64,000 bases of DNA from Halobacteriales archaeon QH_7_65_31 (lineage in GTDB: Archaea > Halobacteriota > Halobacteria > Halobacteriales > Haloarculaceae), in contig PXQU01000013.1 in NCBI GenBank assembly GCA_003021785.1, positions 248,001 through 312,000 on the forward strand, given 5' to 3'. Position 1 is the stretch's first letter, and every line of letters begins with the position of its first letter. The notes beneath the pieces were generated by a model. The model saw only the letters and a program-made list of their open reading frames with translations, had not been told where the DNA came from and did no database searches. Of this stretch, positions 43,283 through 52,010 are shown in pieces. A program made the position numbers and the translations under genes.

Positions 43283-45172
43283 TTAATCACCTGCCGCCGG
43301 CTGGAACCGAGCGGTCTCGCGCTCGAACTCCGTGTCGTCGATCGTCGCTTCGAACCCCTCCACAATCTCGGCCGGCTCGAACGGGTTGCCGTTGTACTTG
43401 AGCAGACTCGACAACATTGGGCCGAACTCGCCAAGCTCCTTCTGCGTGAGTCCGCGGAACTGCTCCGTCGAGTTCATCTCGACGACGAGACACTCCTCGA
43501 CCGATTCGAGGAACGACCGCACCTCGGCTTCGGGGTACGGCATCATGTCGGAGACGCCGAGCATCTTCACGTCGTGGCCCGCCGCGCGGAGCCGATCGAC
43601 CGCCTCCTCGACGGTCCCCTGCTGGCTCCCGTAGGTCATGATGCCGTACGTCGCGTTCTCGTCGCCGTGATACGTCTGGTGAGACGAGTTGGCGTCGAGA
43701 TCGTCGCGAATCGCCTCCATCTTCTGGAGTCGGCGGTTCATCTGGGCGACCCGGTTGTCCGGGTCCTCGGAGATGTGCCCTTCCGGCGTGTGCTCGTTCC
43801 CGGACGCGAGGAAGCGCCCGCCTTTCTGGCCGGGGATCGACCGCGGGGAGACACCGTCGTCTACGTCGTGTTTGAACCGCTGGAACTTGCCGGAGGCGTG
43901 GTGTGCGGCCTCCGCGATCTCGTCTTCGGTGAGCGTCGCACCCAGATCGGGGGCCGGCTCCTCGTCGAAGAACGCCGCGTCGACGTTGCGCAGCTCGCCC
44001 GAGAGCTTCTGATCGTAGAGAACGATGACGGGGATGTGGTAGCCGTAGGCGATCTGGAACGCCTTGCGCGTCTGCGTGTACGCCTCCTCGACGTTCGCCG
44101 GCGCGAAGACGACGCGGTTGGAGTCGCCCTGACTCGTGTAGAGGACGTGTTCGAGATCGCCCTGTTCGGGCTTGGTCGGCATCCCGGTCGAGAGACCGGC
44201 ACGGGCCGCCTCGATCAGGACGAGCGGCGTCTCGGTCATCTCGGCGAGCCCGAGCGGCTCGGACATGAGCGCGAAGCCGCCGCCGGAGGAGCCGGACATG
44301 GCCTTCGCGCCGGCGTGTGAGGCCCCGATAGCCAGCGTCGCTGCGGCGATCTCGTCTTCCACCTGTTCGGCGACGCCGCCGAACTTCGGGAGATGCTTGT
44401 TCATCAGCGTGAACACTTCTGTCCACGGGGTCATGGGGTAGCCGGCGATGAACCGACAGCCCTCGTCGAGCGCGCCGTACGTGATGGCGTTCGACCCCGA
44501 GAGCAGCACCTGCTCCGTCTCGTGTTCGTTTTCGGGAAGCTCGATATCGTGGTCGTGGTCGGTCCCCGCGACTCGTTCGTGGGCGTCTTCGAGGACTGCG
44601 AGGTTCGGCTCGAAGATCTCGTCGGGCATGCTCTCGCGCATCAGCGTCTCGAAGTAGGAGAGATCGAGCCCGAGAAGCCCGGCGGTGATACCGACACCGG
44701 CGGTGTTGCGCATCACTTCGCGCCCGTGCTCCTTGGCGATCGCGCGCAGATCGACGGGGTAGACGTGCCAGTCGTTCGCCTCGACCCGCTCCTCGAAGTC
44801 GGCCGGGAGATCCGCCTCGTCGAGCAGTCCGGAGTCGTAGATGATGATGCCGCCCTCGCGAAGCTCGTCGAGGTTCTCGGTAAGCGGCTTCGCCTCCTCG
44901 TCGCCGTAGTAGGCGTCTTCCTGTGGGTTACGAGCGAAGGAGTCACCGAGCGAGAGGAGCACGTTGTAGCCGTCGCCGCGAGACGTGACCGGGCGGTCGC
45001 GAGCGCGGACCTCGACGTAGGTGTGGCCGCCACGGATTCGGGACGGGTAGTGACGGTGCGTGAAGACGTGCAGTCCGGCGCGCAACAGCGCCTTCGTGAA
45101 GTTCTGACTCGTCGAGTCGATTCCGTCGCCGGAGCCGCCCGCGATTCGCCAGATTAGTTCGTTATCTGTCAT
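43283..45172 (-). CDS. korA: 2-oxoacid:ferredoxin oxidoreductase, fused gamma-alpha subunit
   Basis: A 629-residue fusion. Residues 1-190 form the gamma domain (RIAGGSGDGIDSTSQNF, SRIRGGHTYVEVR); the alpha domain follows with GYPMTPWTEVF, GASHAGAKAMSGSSGGGFALM and RAGLSTGMPTKPEQGDL. This two-gene gamma-alpha plus beta arrangement is the haloarchaeal Por/Kor type. ATG 45172 is selected; a longer frame upstream is hydrophobic and non-family. Divergent from the DICT gene, with a 160-nt AT-rich spacer. Confidence 0.94.
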   Translation of the reverse strand: MTDNELIWRIAGGSGDGIDSTSQNFTKALLRAGLHVFTHRHYPSRIRGGHTYVEVRARDRPVTSRGDGYNVLLSLGDSFARNPQEDAYYGDEEAKPLTENLDELREGGIIIYDSGLLDEADLPADFEERVEANDWHVYPVDLRAIAKEHGREVMRNTAGVGITAGLLGLDLSYFETLMRESMPDEIFEPNLAVLEDAHERVAGTDHDHDIELPENEHETEQVLLSGSNAITYGALDEGCRFIAGYPMTPWTEVFTLMNKHLPKFGGVAEQVEDEIAAATLAIGASHAGAKAMSGSSGGGFALMSEPLGLAEMTETPLVLIEAARAGLSTGMPTKPEQGDLEHVLYTSQGDSNRVVFAPANVEEAYTQTRKAFQIAYGYHIPVIVLYDQKLSGELRNVDAAFFDEEPAPDLGATLTEDEIAEAAHHASGKFQRFKHDVDDGVSPRSIPGQKGGRFLASGNEHTPEGHISEDPDNRVAQMNRRLQKMEAIRDDLDANSSHQTYHGDENATYGIMTYGSQQGTVEEAVDRLRAAGHDVKMLGVSDMMPYPEAEVRSFLESVEECLVVEMNSTEQFRGLTQKELGEFGPMLSSLLKYNGNPFEPAEIVEGFEATIDDTEFERETARFQPAAGD

Positions 45173-45277
45173 AGTGTAGCTGGCGTCGAAACGCCTTACG
45201 TACACTGTGGCCGCGGCTACCAAAAGCATTTGTGACGTATTAACACAGATTAATAGTGATAAAGGAGGATTAACCAT

Positions 45278-45292
45278 GTAGAAGTGTTCTAC
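45278..45292. promoter_or_regulatory. Inverted repeat between korA and the DICT gene
   Basis: A perfect 6-bp inverted repeat with a 3-bp centre, GTAGAA-GTG-TTCTAC. It lies about 10 nt before the GTATATAC TATA-like element (45301-45308) of the DICT gene, the place where activators or repressors often bind in archaea. The regulator is unknown. Confidence 0.4.
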
Positions 45293-45334
45293 TCCCACAG
45301 GTATATACGCGATTAGTGTGTGATATCGGTACGA

Positions 45335-46048
45335 ATGTCACTCGCTGAACTGATTCGTGGGGTCGAGGCCTACGAAAAGACGTTGACGGTGTTCAACAGT
45401 GACGAGACCACTGTCGACTCGTTACGGACGCAGTTCGGCGACCGGAACCTCACCGTCGAGCACGAGACGGCGACCGGTCCGGACTCGTACGTCGTCCTCT
45501 CAGAGGAGTCCGAGTTCGTCACCGCGGCGAGCGTCGCCGACGTGCTCGCGACCGGAAGCGACACCGAGCCGGAGCTCGCCTCCGACACCTACCGCCCGAT
45601 CCTCGATCACCTCGACGAGACGATCTTCACCTCCTACGACACCGAGCAGATGATCGCCGCCTCGCGAGAGATCGAAGACCGGGCCTGGCGGCTCGGCACG
45701 GGGAAGCTTCACGCCGGGTTTCAGAAGCTCTCCATCCTCAACCCGCAGATGGACATCTACGAGCGGCTCGCGTCGGAGGGGACTCTCAACGTCCACGCCT
45801 ACGCGACCCCCGACGACGACGTGCCACACCACGACACCGACCTCACCATCCACGTCGAGCGGTCCGACGAGATTCGCGAGTCGTGGTTCGTCGTCTACGA
45901 CGGCGGCGGGGTCGATGTGAACAAATGCGCGCTCGTCGCCGAGGAGCGCGAGCCGCGCTCGTTCTACGGCTTCTGGACGTACGACGCCGAGACCGTCGAT
46001 TGGCTGCTCGACTACTTAGACGAGACGTACGGCGTGCTCGCTCAGTAG
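45335..46048 (+). CDS. DICT-domain sensory protein
   Basis: A 237-residue soluble protein opening SLAELIRGVEAYEKTLTVFN, the beginning of the DICT (sensory) domain seen beside haloarchaeal bacterio-opsin activator-type regulators. Later segments include RPILDHLDETIFTSYDTEQM and YDGGGVDVNKCALVAEER. No DNA-binding or output domain is present, so it may signal through a partner. A TATA-like GTATATAC is 27-34 nt upstream. Confidence 0.75.
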   Translation: MSLAELIRGVEAYEKTLTVFNSDETTVDSLRTQFGDRNLTVEHETATGPDSYVVLSEESEFVTAASVADVLATGSDTEPELASDTYRPILDHLDETIFTSYDTEQMIAASREIEDRAWRLGTGKLHAGFQKLSILNPQMDIYERLASEGTLNVHAYATPDDDVPHHDTDLTIHVERSDEIRESWFVVYDGGGVDVNKCALVAEEREPRSFYGFWTYDAETVDWLLDYLDETYGVLAQ

Positions 46049-46249
46049 CTACTCCGCTTCGACGTACGTTCGGAGGAGTCCACACTCCGGACAGACGACC
46101 GGCTGGATATCGAGCCGTTCGTTCATGCCCAGCGAGCCGAGGATACCGCCTCGTTTCTCGTCCGAGATCACCTGTAGCTCGTAGCCGCCGTTCGTCTGGA
46201 GCGTCACCGACTCCATCCTGACGCCGCAGTCCGGACAGCGTCGCTCCAT
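46049..46249 (-). CDS. Small zinc-ribbon protein (66 aa)
   Basis: Two CxxC pairs, RRCPDCGVR and VVCPECGLL, flank a 40-residue insert with a GGILGSLG loop. Probably binds one zinc. It starts one nt after the lactonase-like gene's stop on the same strand, so the two are likely co-transcribed. Function unknown. Confidence 0.75.
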   Translation of the reverse strand: MERRCPDCGVRMESVTLQTNGGYELQVISDEKRGGILGSLGMNERLDIQPVVCPECGLLRTYVEAE

Positions 46250-46250
46250 C

Positions 46251-47039
46251 CTACCACACCTCCCCGAACCGGTCTACCATCGCCGTATCGTGACCGAGCA
46301 GTACGTCCGCGTCCGTCCGGCGCTCCAGATCCTGCACGTACGCGAGCGACTCCCTCCATGCCTGATTATCCCACAACAGCGAGGCGGCCATCGACTGCCC
46401 CTCGTAGTTCTCCTGCCAGTACGCCTCGTCGCCGACCACGAGCAGGGTCTCGCCGTCGCGGTCGAGACGCGCACCGAGCAGTCCGGGCGTGTGGCCGGGC
46501 AGGTGGAGCAGTTCGACGCCCGGGACAAGCTGCCGGTCCCCCTCCACGACCGTCCAGTTCAGGTCGTGTTCGAAGTCGGGGGCGAAGTAGGCGATCGAGC
46601 CGGAGTCGGTCTTCGCCGACCGGTACGCGAACTCGATCTCGCGTTCGTGGACGTAGATGGGCACGTCGGTCCCGTCGAACTGGTAGAGTCCCCCGGCGTG
46701 ATCGAGATGGAGATGCGACATCACGACGGCGTCGATGTCGTCGGGCGCGAAGCCCGCGGCGTCGAGGTCGGCTTCGAGGTCGTGCTCGGCAGCATCGACG
46801 TGCGCGAAGGCCTGATACAGCGGCGCGGGCCAGTAGCCGTCGCCGGCGTCGGGGTGTGAGCCGGTGTCGAAGAGGATCGTCGCCTCCGGATGGTCGATGA
46901 CGAGGTTCCAGACGAGAAACTCCTCGTACCGAAGATCGGGGTTCGGGTCGCCGGCGGTGGCAGCGACAGCACCGTCGAGGACGAAGTTCGCGTCGGCTTC
47001 GATACGGCCCCTGTCGAGGAGATGCACGTCGTACGACAT
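46251..47039 (-). CDS. MBL-fold hydrolase, N-acyl-homoserine-lactonase-like
   Basis: A 262-residue zinc hydrolase of the AttM/AiiA-like branch. The metal motif HLHLDHAGG is followed by His ligands in HLPGHTPGLLG, the Asp of VVGDEAYW and the His of LLGHDTAM. ILFDTGSHPDAGDGYWPAP is typical of this branch. The substrate could be a lactone or another ester; AHL degradation is not proven in archaea. A TTTTATTA box sits about 22-31 nt before the ATG. Confidence 0.82.
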   Translation of the reverse strand: MSYDVHLLDRGRIEADANFVLDGAVAATAGDPNPDLRYEEFLVWNLVIDHPEATILFDTGSHPDAGDGYWPAPLYQAFAHVDAAEHDLEADLDAAGFAPDDIDAVVMSHLHLDHAGGLYQFDGTDVPIYVHEREIEFAYRSAKTDSGSIAYFAPDFEHDLNWTVVEGDRQLVPGVELLHLPGHTPGLLGARLDRDGETLLVVGDEAYWQENYEGQSMAASLLWDNQAWRESLAYVQDLERRTDADVLLGHDTAMVDRFGEVW

Positions 47040-47105
47040 ACCAGTCAGTACGAGCCCGCATAATAAAACAGTGTGCGCGAGCGTTCCACTCGGTTTTAAT
47101 TCGCA

Positions 47106-47720
47106 ATGAAATCGATTAGCCAGCTTCTGTCTCGCCGTCAGTCAGTCAAATCCATTCAACAAGAGGATAATGCCGAACCCACAGTATTAGCGATCGATAA
47201 TGAGTCCGCTGATAAGATCTTCACTGCACTTTCCTCGGGTACCACCCGGTCAATACTGGCTTCTCTCTATAAAAAGCCGAAGACTGCGTCTGAGATCAGC
47301 GACGATGCAGAGACATCACTTCAAAACGTGAGTTACCATTTGACAAAACTCAAAGAACATAATCTCGTTGAAGTGGCTGACATATGGTACTCAGACCAAG
47401 GTAAAGAGATGAAAGTCTACAAACCGGCCGATAAAGCACTTGTTTTGTTTGCTGGTGAAGATCTGACTCAGTCAACTGTCCTAGATTCAATTAGAAGTGT
47501 AATCGGTGTTGTGGCAACGTTTTTCATAGTGAGTGTTCTTATTAATCATCTATTCCGACGTTTTGCGTCTTCTTCGACTCCAGTTCCTGCTGGTGTCGGA
47601 GAGTCTTCAGGAGAAGTAACGACATACATATTACCGTCTGGAGCAGTGTTTTTCCTCGGAACACTGTTTGCAGCTGTCGTTCTCATCGGTATTCGTTATC
47701 ATCGAGAACGACGTTCTTGA
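47106..47720 (+). CDS. Membrane-anchored ArsR-type HTH protein
   Basis: A 204-residue protein of lower GC than neighbours. Residues about 35-110 form a winged helix (KIFTALSSGTTRSILASLY, then NVSYHLTKLKEHNLVEV). Two membrane helices follow (VIGVVATFFIVSVLINHLF and GAVFFLGTLFAAVVLIGI). This family of HTH-TM proteins is common in haloarchaea and usually acts as an unidentified regulator. Codon use is more A/T-rich, suggesting recent acquisition with the next gene. Confidence 0.75.
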   Translation: MKSISQLLSRRQSVKSIQQEDNAEPTVLAIDNESADKIFTALSSGTTRSILASLYKKPKTASEISDDAETSLQNVSYHLTKLKEHNLVEVADIWYSDQGKEMKVYKPADKALVLFAGEDLTQSTVLDSIRSVIGVVATFFIVSVLINHLFRRFASSSTPVPAGVGESSGEVTTYILPSGAVFFLGTLFAAVVLIGIRYHRERRS

Positions 47721-47786
47721 GGAGTAAAACGACTCTTGAACCCTACTGAAGACATTTACTGCCATCGTCCGAACTCCCACTCGGCT

Positions 47787-48335
47787 ATGAGACGACGCAC
47801 ATACCTGTCATCGATAGCCGCAATGGTGCTGACTTCAGGATGCATCGGTAGCGAAGCAGGCCAAAGCCCTTCAGATCAAATGGAAAAGAAGAGCGTATCC
47901 GTCGAAAACGTGGTCACTAGCACCGAGATAGAGAATTTAGAAATCAATGTGGAGGTACTCCAGACGGAAATCACAGAGAGTGATACTGCACGCATTCGAA
48001 TCTCGTACTCAAATCGTGGTGACGACCCGATCGAGATGAATATCGATCCAGACGTACCGGCTCCCCTCTCCAGTAGTGAGGAAGAATCAGGTCTGCTACT
48101 GCTGTCTGATGGGTATGATCCAACGCGAGCCTCGGATGAATGTTGGAAACCACAAGAGGAAGGTTTTCCCCAACCCGCAGTCGCGAATCAATATCCCATT
48201 GAGCCAGAACAAACTGTTGGGTTAGAGTACGACATCTGGGTGAATGCCGGGCAAGAAGCAACCTGTATCGAACCTGGAGAGTATCAATTCGAGCCGAATA
48301 AGGGGAAATTCGTGCTCATTGTGGACGATGTATAG
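47787..48335 (+). CDS. Tat lipoprotein, function unknown
   Basis: A 182-residue protein with a Tat-type lipoprotein signal: RRR at 2-4 and lipobox LTSGC (Cys18). The mature part has beta-rich repeats such as VEVLQTEITESDTARIRISY and GDDPIEMNIDPDVPAP, and may be a surface adhesin or binding protein. It belongs to the same A/T-richer pocket as the preceding gene. ATG 47787 was chosen for the signal peptide. Confidence 0.72.
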   Translation: MRRRTYLSSIAAMVLTSGCIGSEAGQSPSDQMEKKSVSVENVVTSTEIENLEINVEVLQTEITESDTARIRISYSNRGDDPIEMNIDPDVPAPLSSSEEESGLLLLSDGYDPTRASDECWKPQEEGFPQPAVANQYPIEPEQTVGLEYDIWVNAGQEATCIEPGEYQFEPNKGKFVLIVDDV

Positions 48336-48532
48336 AGTGAGACATTCAAAGGTTCTAATCAAATTTTGAGCGCCTGTGAGATCTAGCGGAGCGGTGAGTA
48401 GCTACCCCTATCGTTCTACTGTTGGATTGGTGGTGGGCTTGTAATCTAATTAGGCTACCTGCAGAGTCTATTTTCCCCTCAATGGGCGAGGGGCTCGCTG
48501 TACTGGCGAGTTCCCTGAACACGGTGAGAACG

Positions 48533-49458
48533 ATGGCAACGAGAGACATCTACGAGAGCGGATTCGACGAAGACATCCAAACGGAGTCAAGTGCGAACCA
48601 ATGCCCCGGGTGCGACGGTCGGGTCACTACGAACGCGGTCGAAACGGTCTGCGAGAACTGTGGACTCGTCATCAAGGAACAACGTATCGATCACGGGCCG
48701 GAGTGGCAGGCATACGACGACGAGGAGTGCGAGCCAACGGGCGCGCCGCTCACTGCTGCCCGCCACGATCGAGGGGTGTCGACGGAAATCGGTCGTGGGA
48801 CCGACGCGAAGGAGAACGAACTCTCCGGGCAGAAGCGGCAGCAGCTGGCTCGAAGGCGCCGTGAGCAGTCCCGTGGCCGCTGGCGGTCGAAAGCGGAACG
48901 GAATCTCGTGCATGGGCTGGGCGAAGTCCGCCGGTTGGCAAGTGCCCTCGAGCTCTCCAATTCGGTGCGTGATCAGGCGTGCCAACTCTTCCGGAGCGCC
49001 CAAAACGAGGATCTGCTTCGTGGCAGATCTATCAAGGCCATCGCCGCGGCCAGCGTCTACGGAGCCTACCGGTGTAACGGGCTCTCGCGGTTAGTGGACG
49101 ACGTCAGCGAGATGGCCCGCGTCGCGGAGTCACGGATCACGAACACGTACAAAACACTGAACGGAGAGCTGGGCCTTCCCGCCGAACCTGTCTCCTCCAC
49201 ATATTCGTGCCGCGTCTGGCCTCGGATCTCACGTGTCCGGACGAGATCCGACAGCGGGCCCGAACGCTCGCAGAGCAGGCCGAGGAGCGCGGCGTCACGA
49301 CGGGCGTCCATCCGGCGGGGGTCGCCGCGGCCTGCCTCTACAGGGCCGGTCGCGAGGAGGGCCGATGGTTGACGAAATCCGAGGCTGCGGACGTGGCGAA
49401 CGCCTCGAAGGCGACCGTCCGGACACATCGTGATACGTTGGAGGAACAGGTCACCTGA
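48533..49458 (+). pseudogene. Second TFB, frameshifted
   Basis: A TFB paralogue: zinc ribbon with CPGCDGRV and CENCGLVI, reader region GPEWQAYDDEE, and the first cyclin fold (RSIKAIAAASVYGAYR). Just after LGLPAEPVSSTY the frame leaves TFB sequence near 49190-49207. Another frame starts FVPRLASDLTCPDEIRQR and continues through the second cyclin fold (VHPAGVAAACLYRAG) to the end at 49458. A one-base indel in the ATATTCGTG tract explains it. Without the second cyclin fold the product cannot work normally, unless a frameshift is programmed. Confidence 0.85.
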
Positions 49459-49512
49459 CGCAGTCCACTGTCTCTCCGTCTGTACTGCACATCGTTCTAT
49501 CCACGCTACGAT

Positions 49513-50667
49513 TTAATTCGGAGCCTGTCGGTAGATGAGGTTGCGCTGAATCTCGTTCGCGCCCTCGTAGATGACCGGGATCCGCACGTCGCGGTAGATC
49601 CGCGAGATCTTGTTCTCCAGCAGGACGGACCGACCGCCGTGGAGCTGCATCCCGCGCTCGGCGCAGTCGTTGGCGACCTCGGTGGATTTCACCTTCGCCA
49701 TCGACGCCCAGTAGCCGCCGTGATCGTTCTGCTCGACCTTCTCGGCCGCGCGCCAGTTGAGCGCGCGGGCGGACTCGAACTCCATCCGCATGTCGGCGAG
49801 GATATGCTGGACGGACTGGAACTCGTTGATCGTCCGACCGAACGCGTTACGCCCGTGGGCGAACTCCCACGCCTCCTCGATGGCGGCGGCGGCGAGCCCG
49901 AGTCCGTGGCCGCCGACCACGATACGACCGTGGTTGAAGAAGTCGGCGAGCATGTAGAACCCGGCCCCCTCGACGCCGATGAGGTTCTCCTCGGGGACGC
50001 GCGCGCCGTCGAGGACGATATGCGCCTGCTTCGAGGCCGGCATCCCCATCTTCGTCGGGATGTGTTCGGCCTCGTAGCCGTCGGTGTCGGTCGGTACGAT
50101 GAACATCGAGTAGTTGCCGTAGCGGTTGTCCGGGTCGTCGCCGGTCTTCGCGTACAGGGTCACCCAGTCGGCCTCGACGCCGTTGCCGACCCAGTACTTC
50201 TCGCCCGTGAGCACCCACTCGTCGCCGTCCTTCTCGGCGGCCGTCGTCATCCCGGCGAGATCGGAGCCGGTCTCGGGTTCCGAGACGGCAAGCCCGGTGA
50301 GCTGCTCGTTCTCGGCGACCGGGCGCAGATACTCCTCGCACTGCGCGTCGCTCCCGTGTTCTTCGAGCATGCTCGCCCCGAAGCTGGCGAGCTGAAGCGT
50401 CAGGGCGATCCCGGCGTCTGCGCGGTAGAACTCCTCGGCCATGGCGAGCACCTGCGGCAGATCGAAGCCGCGGCCGCCGTACTCCTCGCTGATGTCCTGT
50501 GCGATGAGGTCAGCCTCTATCCCGGCTTCGAGGATCTCCCACGGGTACTCGCCCGACCGGTGATACGCCTCTGCGTTCGGCTCGATATGCTCGCGTGCGA
50601 ACTCGCGAGCTTCCTGTTTGATCTCGTGTGCGTGATCGGGTACGACGGTCTCGTCCAGCAAATCCAT
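49513..50667 (-). CDS. Acyl-CoA dehydrogenase
   Basis: A 384-residue flavoenzyme paralogous to the one at 31.9 kb. Motifs: LAVSEPETGSDLAGMTTAAE, YWVGNGVEADWVT, AFGRTINEFQSVQHI and QLHGGRSVLLENKISRIYRD. The usual catalytic Glu lies in the IYEGANEIQ segment. ATG 50667 has TATTTA 24-29 nt upstream, a leaderless start. Longer in-frame upstream sequence is not family-like. Confidence 0.93.
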   Translation of the reverse strand: MDLLDETVVPDHAHEIKQEAREFAREHIEPNAEAYHRSGEYPWEILEAGIEADLIAQDISEEYGGRGFDLPQVLAMAEEFYRADAGIALTLQLASFGASMLEEHGSDAQCEEYLRPVAENEQLTGLAVSEPETGSDLAGMTTAAEKDGDEWVLTGEKYWVGNGVEADWVTLYAKTGDDPDNRYGNYSMFIVPTDTDGYEAEHIPTKMGMPASKQAHIVLDGARVPEENLIGVEGAGFYMLADFFNHGRIVVGGHGLGLAAAAIEEAWEFAHGRNAFGRTINEFQSVQHILADMRMEFESARALNWRAAEKVEQNDHGGYWASMAKVKSTEVANDCAERGMQLHGGRSVLLENKISRIYRDVRIPVIYEGANEIQRNLIYRQAPN

Positions 50668-50690
50668 ACGAGACGTTAGGCTCCGGAGAG

Positions 50691-50696
50691 TAAATA
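50691..50696 (-). promoter_or_regulatory. TATA box of acyl-CoA dehydrogenase gene
   Basis: TATTTA on the minus strand, 24-29 nt before ATG 50667. Confidence 0.5.
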
Positions 50697-50797
50697 CCCC
50701 CCTGAAACCCGCGAGTCGTTGTCGCTCGTTCATCAATGAGGAAAGCCGTGCTCAGACGGGAGCGAACAGCTGTCGATCAAGCGGTGACTCGACGCGT

Positions 50798-51247
50798 TCA
50801 GTCTGATTGCCACAGAGTCTCGATACGCCGGCGTATCGCCGTGAGCACAGTCGAGTGCAGCTCCAACGGGTGGGTCGAGGGGAGTTCGAGATCGGTAACT
50901 GCCGTCCCGGCCGGTGGCTGGTGAAAGTGTAACCGAGCGTTGTGCGGGTTCGGATGCCGGTCCCACCGACACTCCCAGCGGTCCCCCTGTTCGTGTGCTT
51001 CGACGTAGTGGAGCGAGAAATCACCGGTCGTGAACCAGCGGACATCGAGCCGAGCCGTCGTGACTGACTCCGGATACGCTTCGGTATCCATCTCGACACG
51101 GAGCAGTCGCGGGTCGTGAAACGTCGGCTCGAACGTCGTCGCTGACACGAGCGACTCCGCGTCGAGATGGCGCTCTAACAGACGCAGAATCTGTCGATCC
51201 GGTGGCCCCGTCGATGGCGACGGCGAATCGGACGGTGGCTGGCCCAT
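50798..51247 (-). CDS. Hypothetical protein partnered with HTH gene
   Basis: A 149-residue protein: a Pro/Ser-rich N-terminus, then QILRLLERHLDAESLVSATTF and beta-like segments (LDVRWFTTGDFSLHYVEAH, ECRWDRHPNPHNARLHFHQPP). His-rich but no catalytic pattern I know. Its ATG directly follows the stop of the HTH gene (TGAATG), implying tight coupling. I recall haloarchaeal two-gene pairs of this type; function unknown. Confidence 0.68.
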   Translation of the reverse strand: MGQPPSDSPSPSTGPPDRQILRLLERHLDAESLVSATTFEPTFHDPRLLRVEMDTEAYPESVTTARLDVRWFTTGDFSLHYVEAHEQGDRWECRWDRHPNPHNARLHFHQPPAGTAVTDLELPSTHPLELHSTVLTAIRRRIETLWQSD

Positions 51248-51775
51248 TCAGGCGGGAAGCAGATGGCCGTCGTTCTCAGACAGCTGGCGGGCGAGCTCGT
51301 ACAGTCTGAGCGCTCGAATCACGCCCTGCCACTCGCTGACTGCGGCCATTCGCTCGTGGATGCGGTCGTGCGTATCGTGTTCGAACACGTCGACTGCTGC
51401 CGGGTCCGTCGTTTCAAACTGGGCTTCGTACGCCGCGCGCCGGGCTTCGAGCGTCTCGACACGGTCGATGATCGACTCGACACTCAGATCGCTCGCGATG
51501 CGGCTCGCGTCTTGCCATTCGAGATAGCCGTCGTCTCGCCGGTACGTCGTCGGGCGACTCTCCCGGTCGGTCCGTGCGATTCCCATCTCGACCAAGCGGT
51601 CGAGATGTTTCTTCGCGGCGTTCGGGGAACAGTTCGCCAGCTCGGCAATCTCGGCATGGGGCGTCGGCTCCGTGACGCCGAGAACGACATCGTAAACGCG
51701 ACCGAACGTGTCCGTCCCCGTCTGCCACCGCCGCTCGGTGTCGTCGGACTCGGGAGCCGGATCGAACTCCGTCAT
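51248..51775 (-). CDS. HTH transcription regulator, DUF7342-like
   Basis: A 175-residue protein. Residues 24-75 form a winged helix (DVVLGVTEPTPHAEIAELAN, NAAKKHLDRLVEMGIARTD). The C-terminal helical part includes SIIDRVETLEARRAAYEAQF, probably for dimerisation, and ends near ALRLYELARQL. Family recalled as DUF7342 (unverified). It is co-transcribed with the hypothetical gene that begins at its stop. The pair looks like a small regulatory or toxin-antitoxin-like module; I cannot show which. Confidence 0.72.
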   Translation of the reverse strand: MTEFDPAPESDDTERRWQTGTDTFGRVYDVVLGVTEPTPHAEIAELANCSPNAAKKHLDRLVEMGIARTDRESRPTTYRRDDGYLEWQDASRIASDLSVESIIDRVETLEARRAAYEAQFETTDPAAVDVFEHDTHDRIHERMAAVSEWQGVIRALRLYELARQLSENDGHLLPA

Positions 51776-52010
51776 GTGACCACCTACGCCGCGTTTCGCA
51801 ATATATCTTCCGTGAACTCATATATCTGAGACGCTGTCGCGGATCGACGCGGCCCGAGACTCATGCCTTCGGAACCCGAGGCAGGCGATGACCGGTCTTC
51901 CAACCAACTGTCGCTGTGTATACACAGCGTCCCACGGAAACAGCAGAGGATGGTTCGAAAAGTAGGGCGGAAGAACGGATACGGCTCGGATTCGGACGCG
52001 AAGTCGCGCG

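Noticed and set aside
42908-44320. A 470-codon plus-strand frame antisense to korA
   Set aside because: KorA has clear motifs throughout; the antisense composition is typical of shadow frames.
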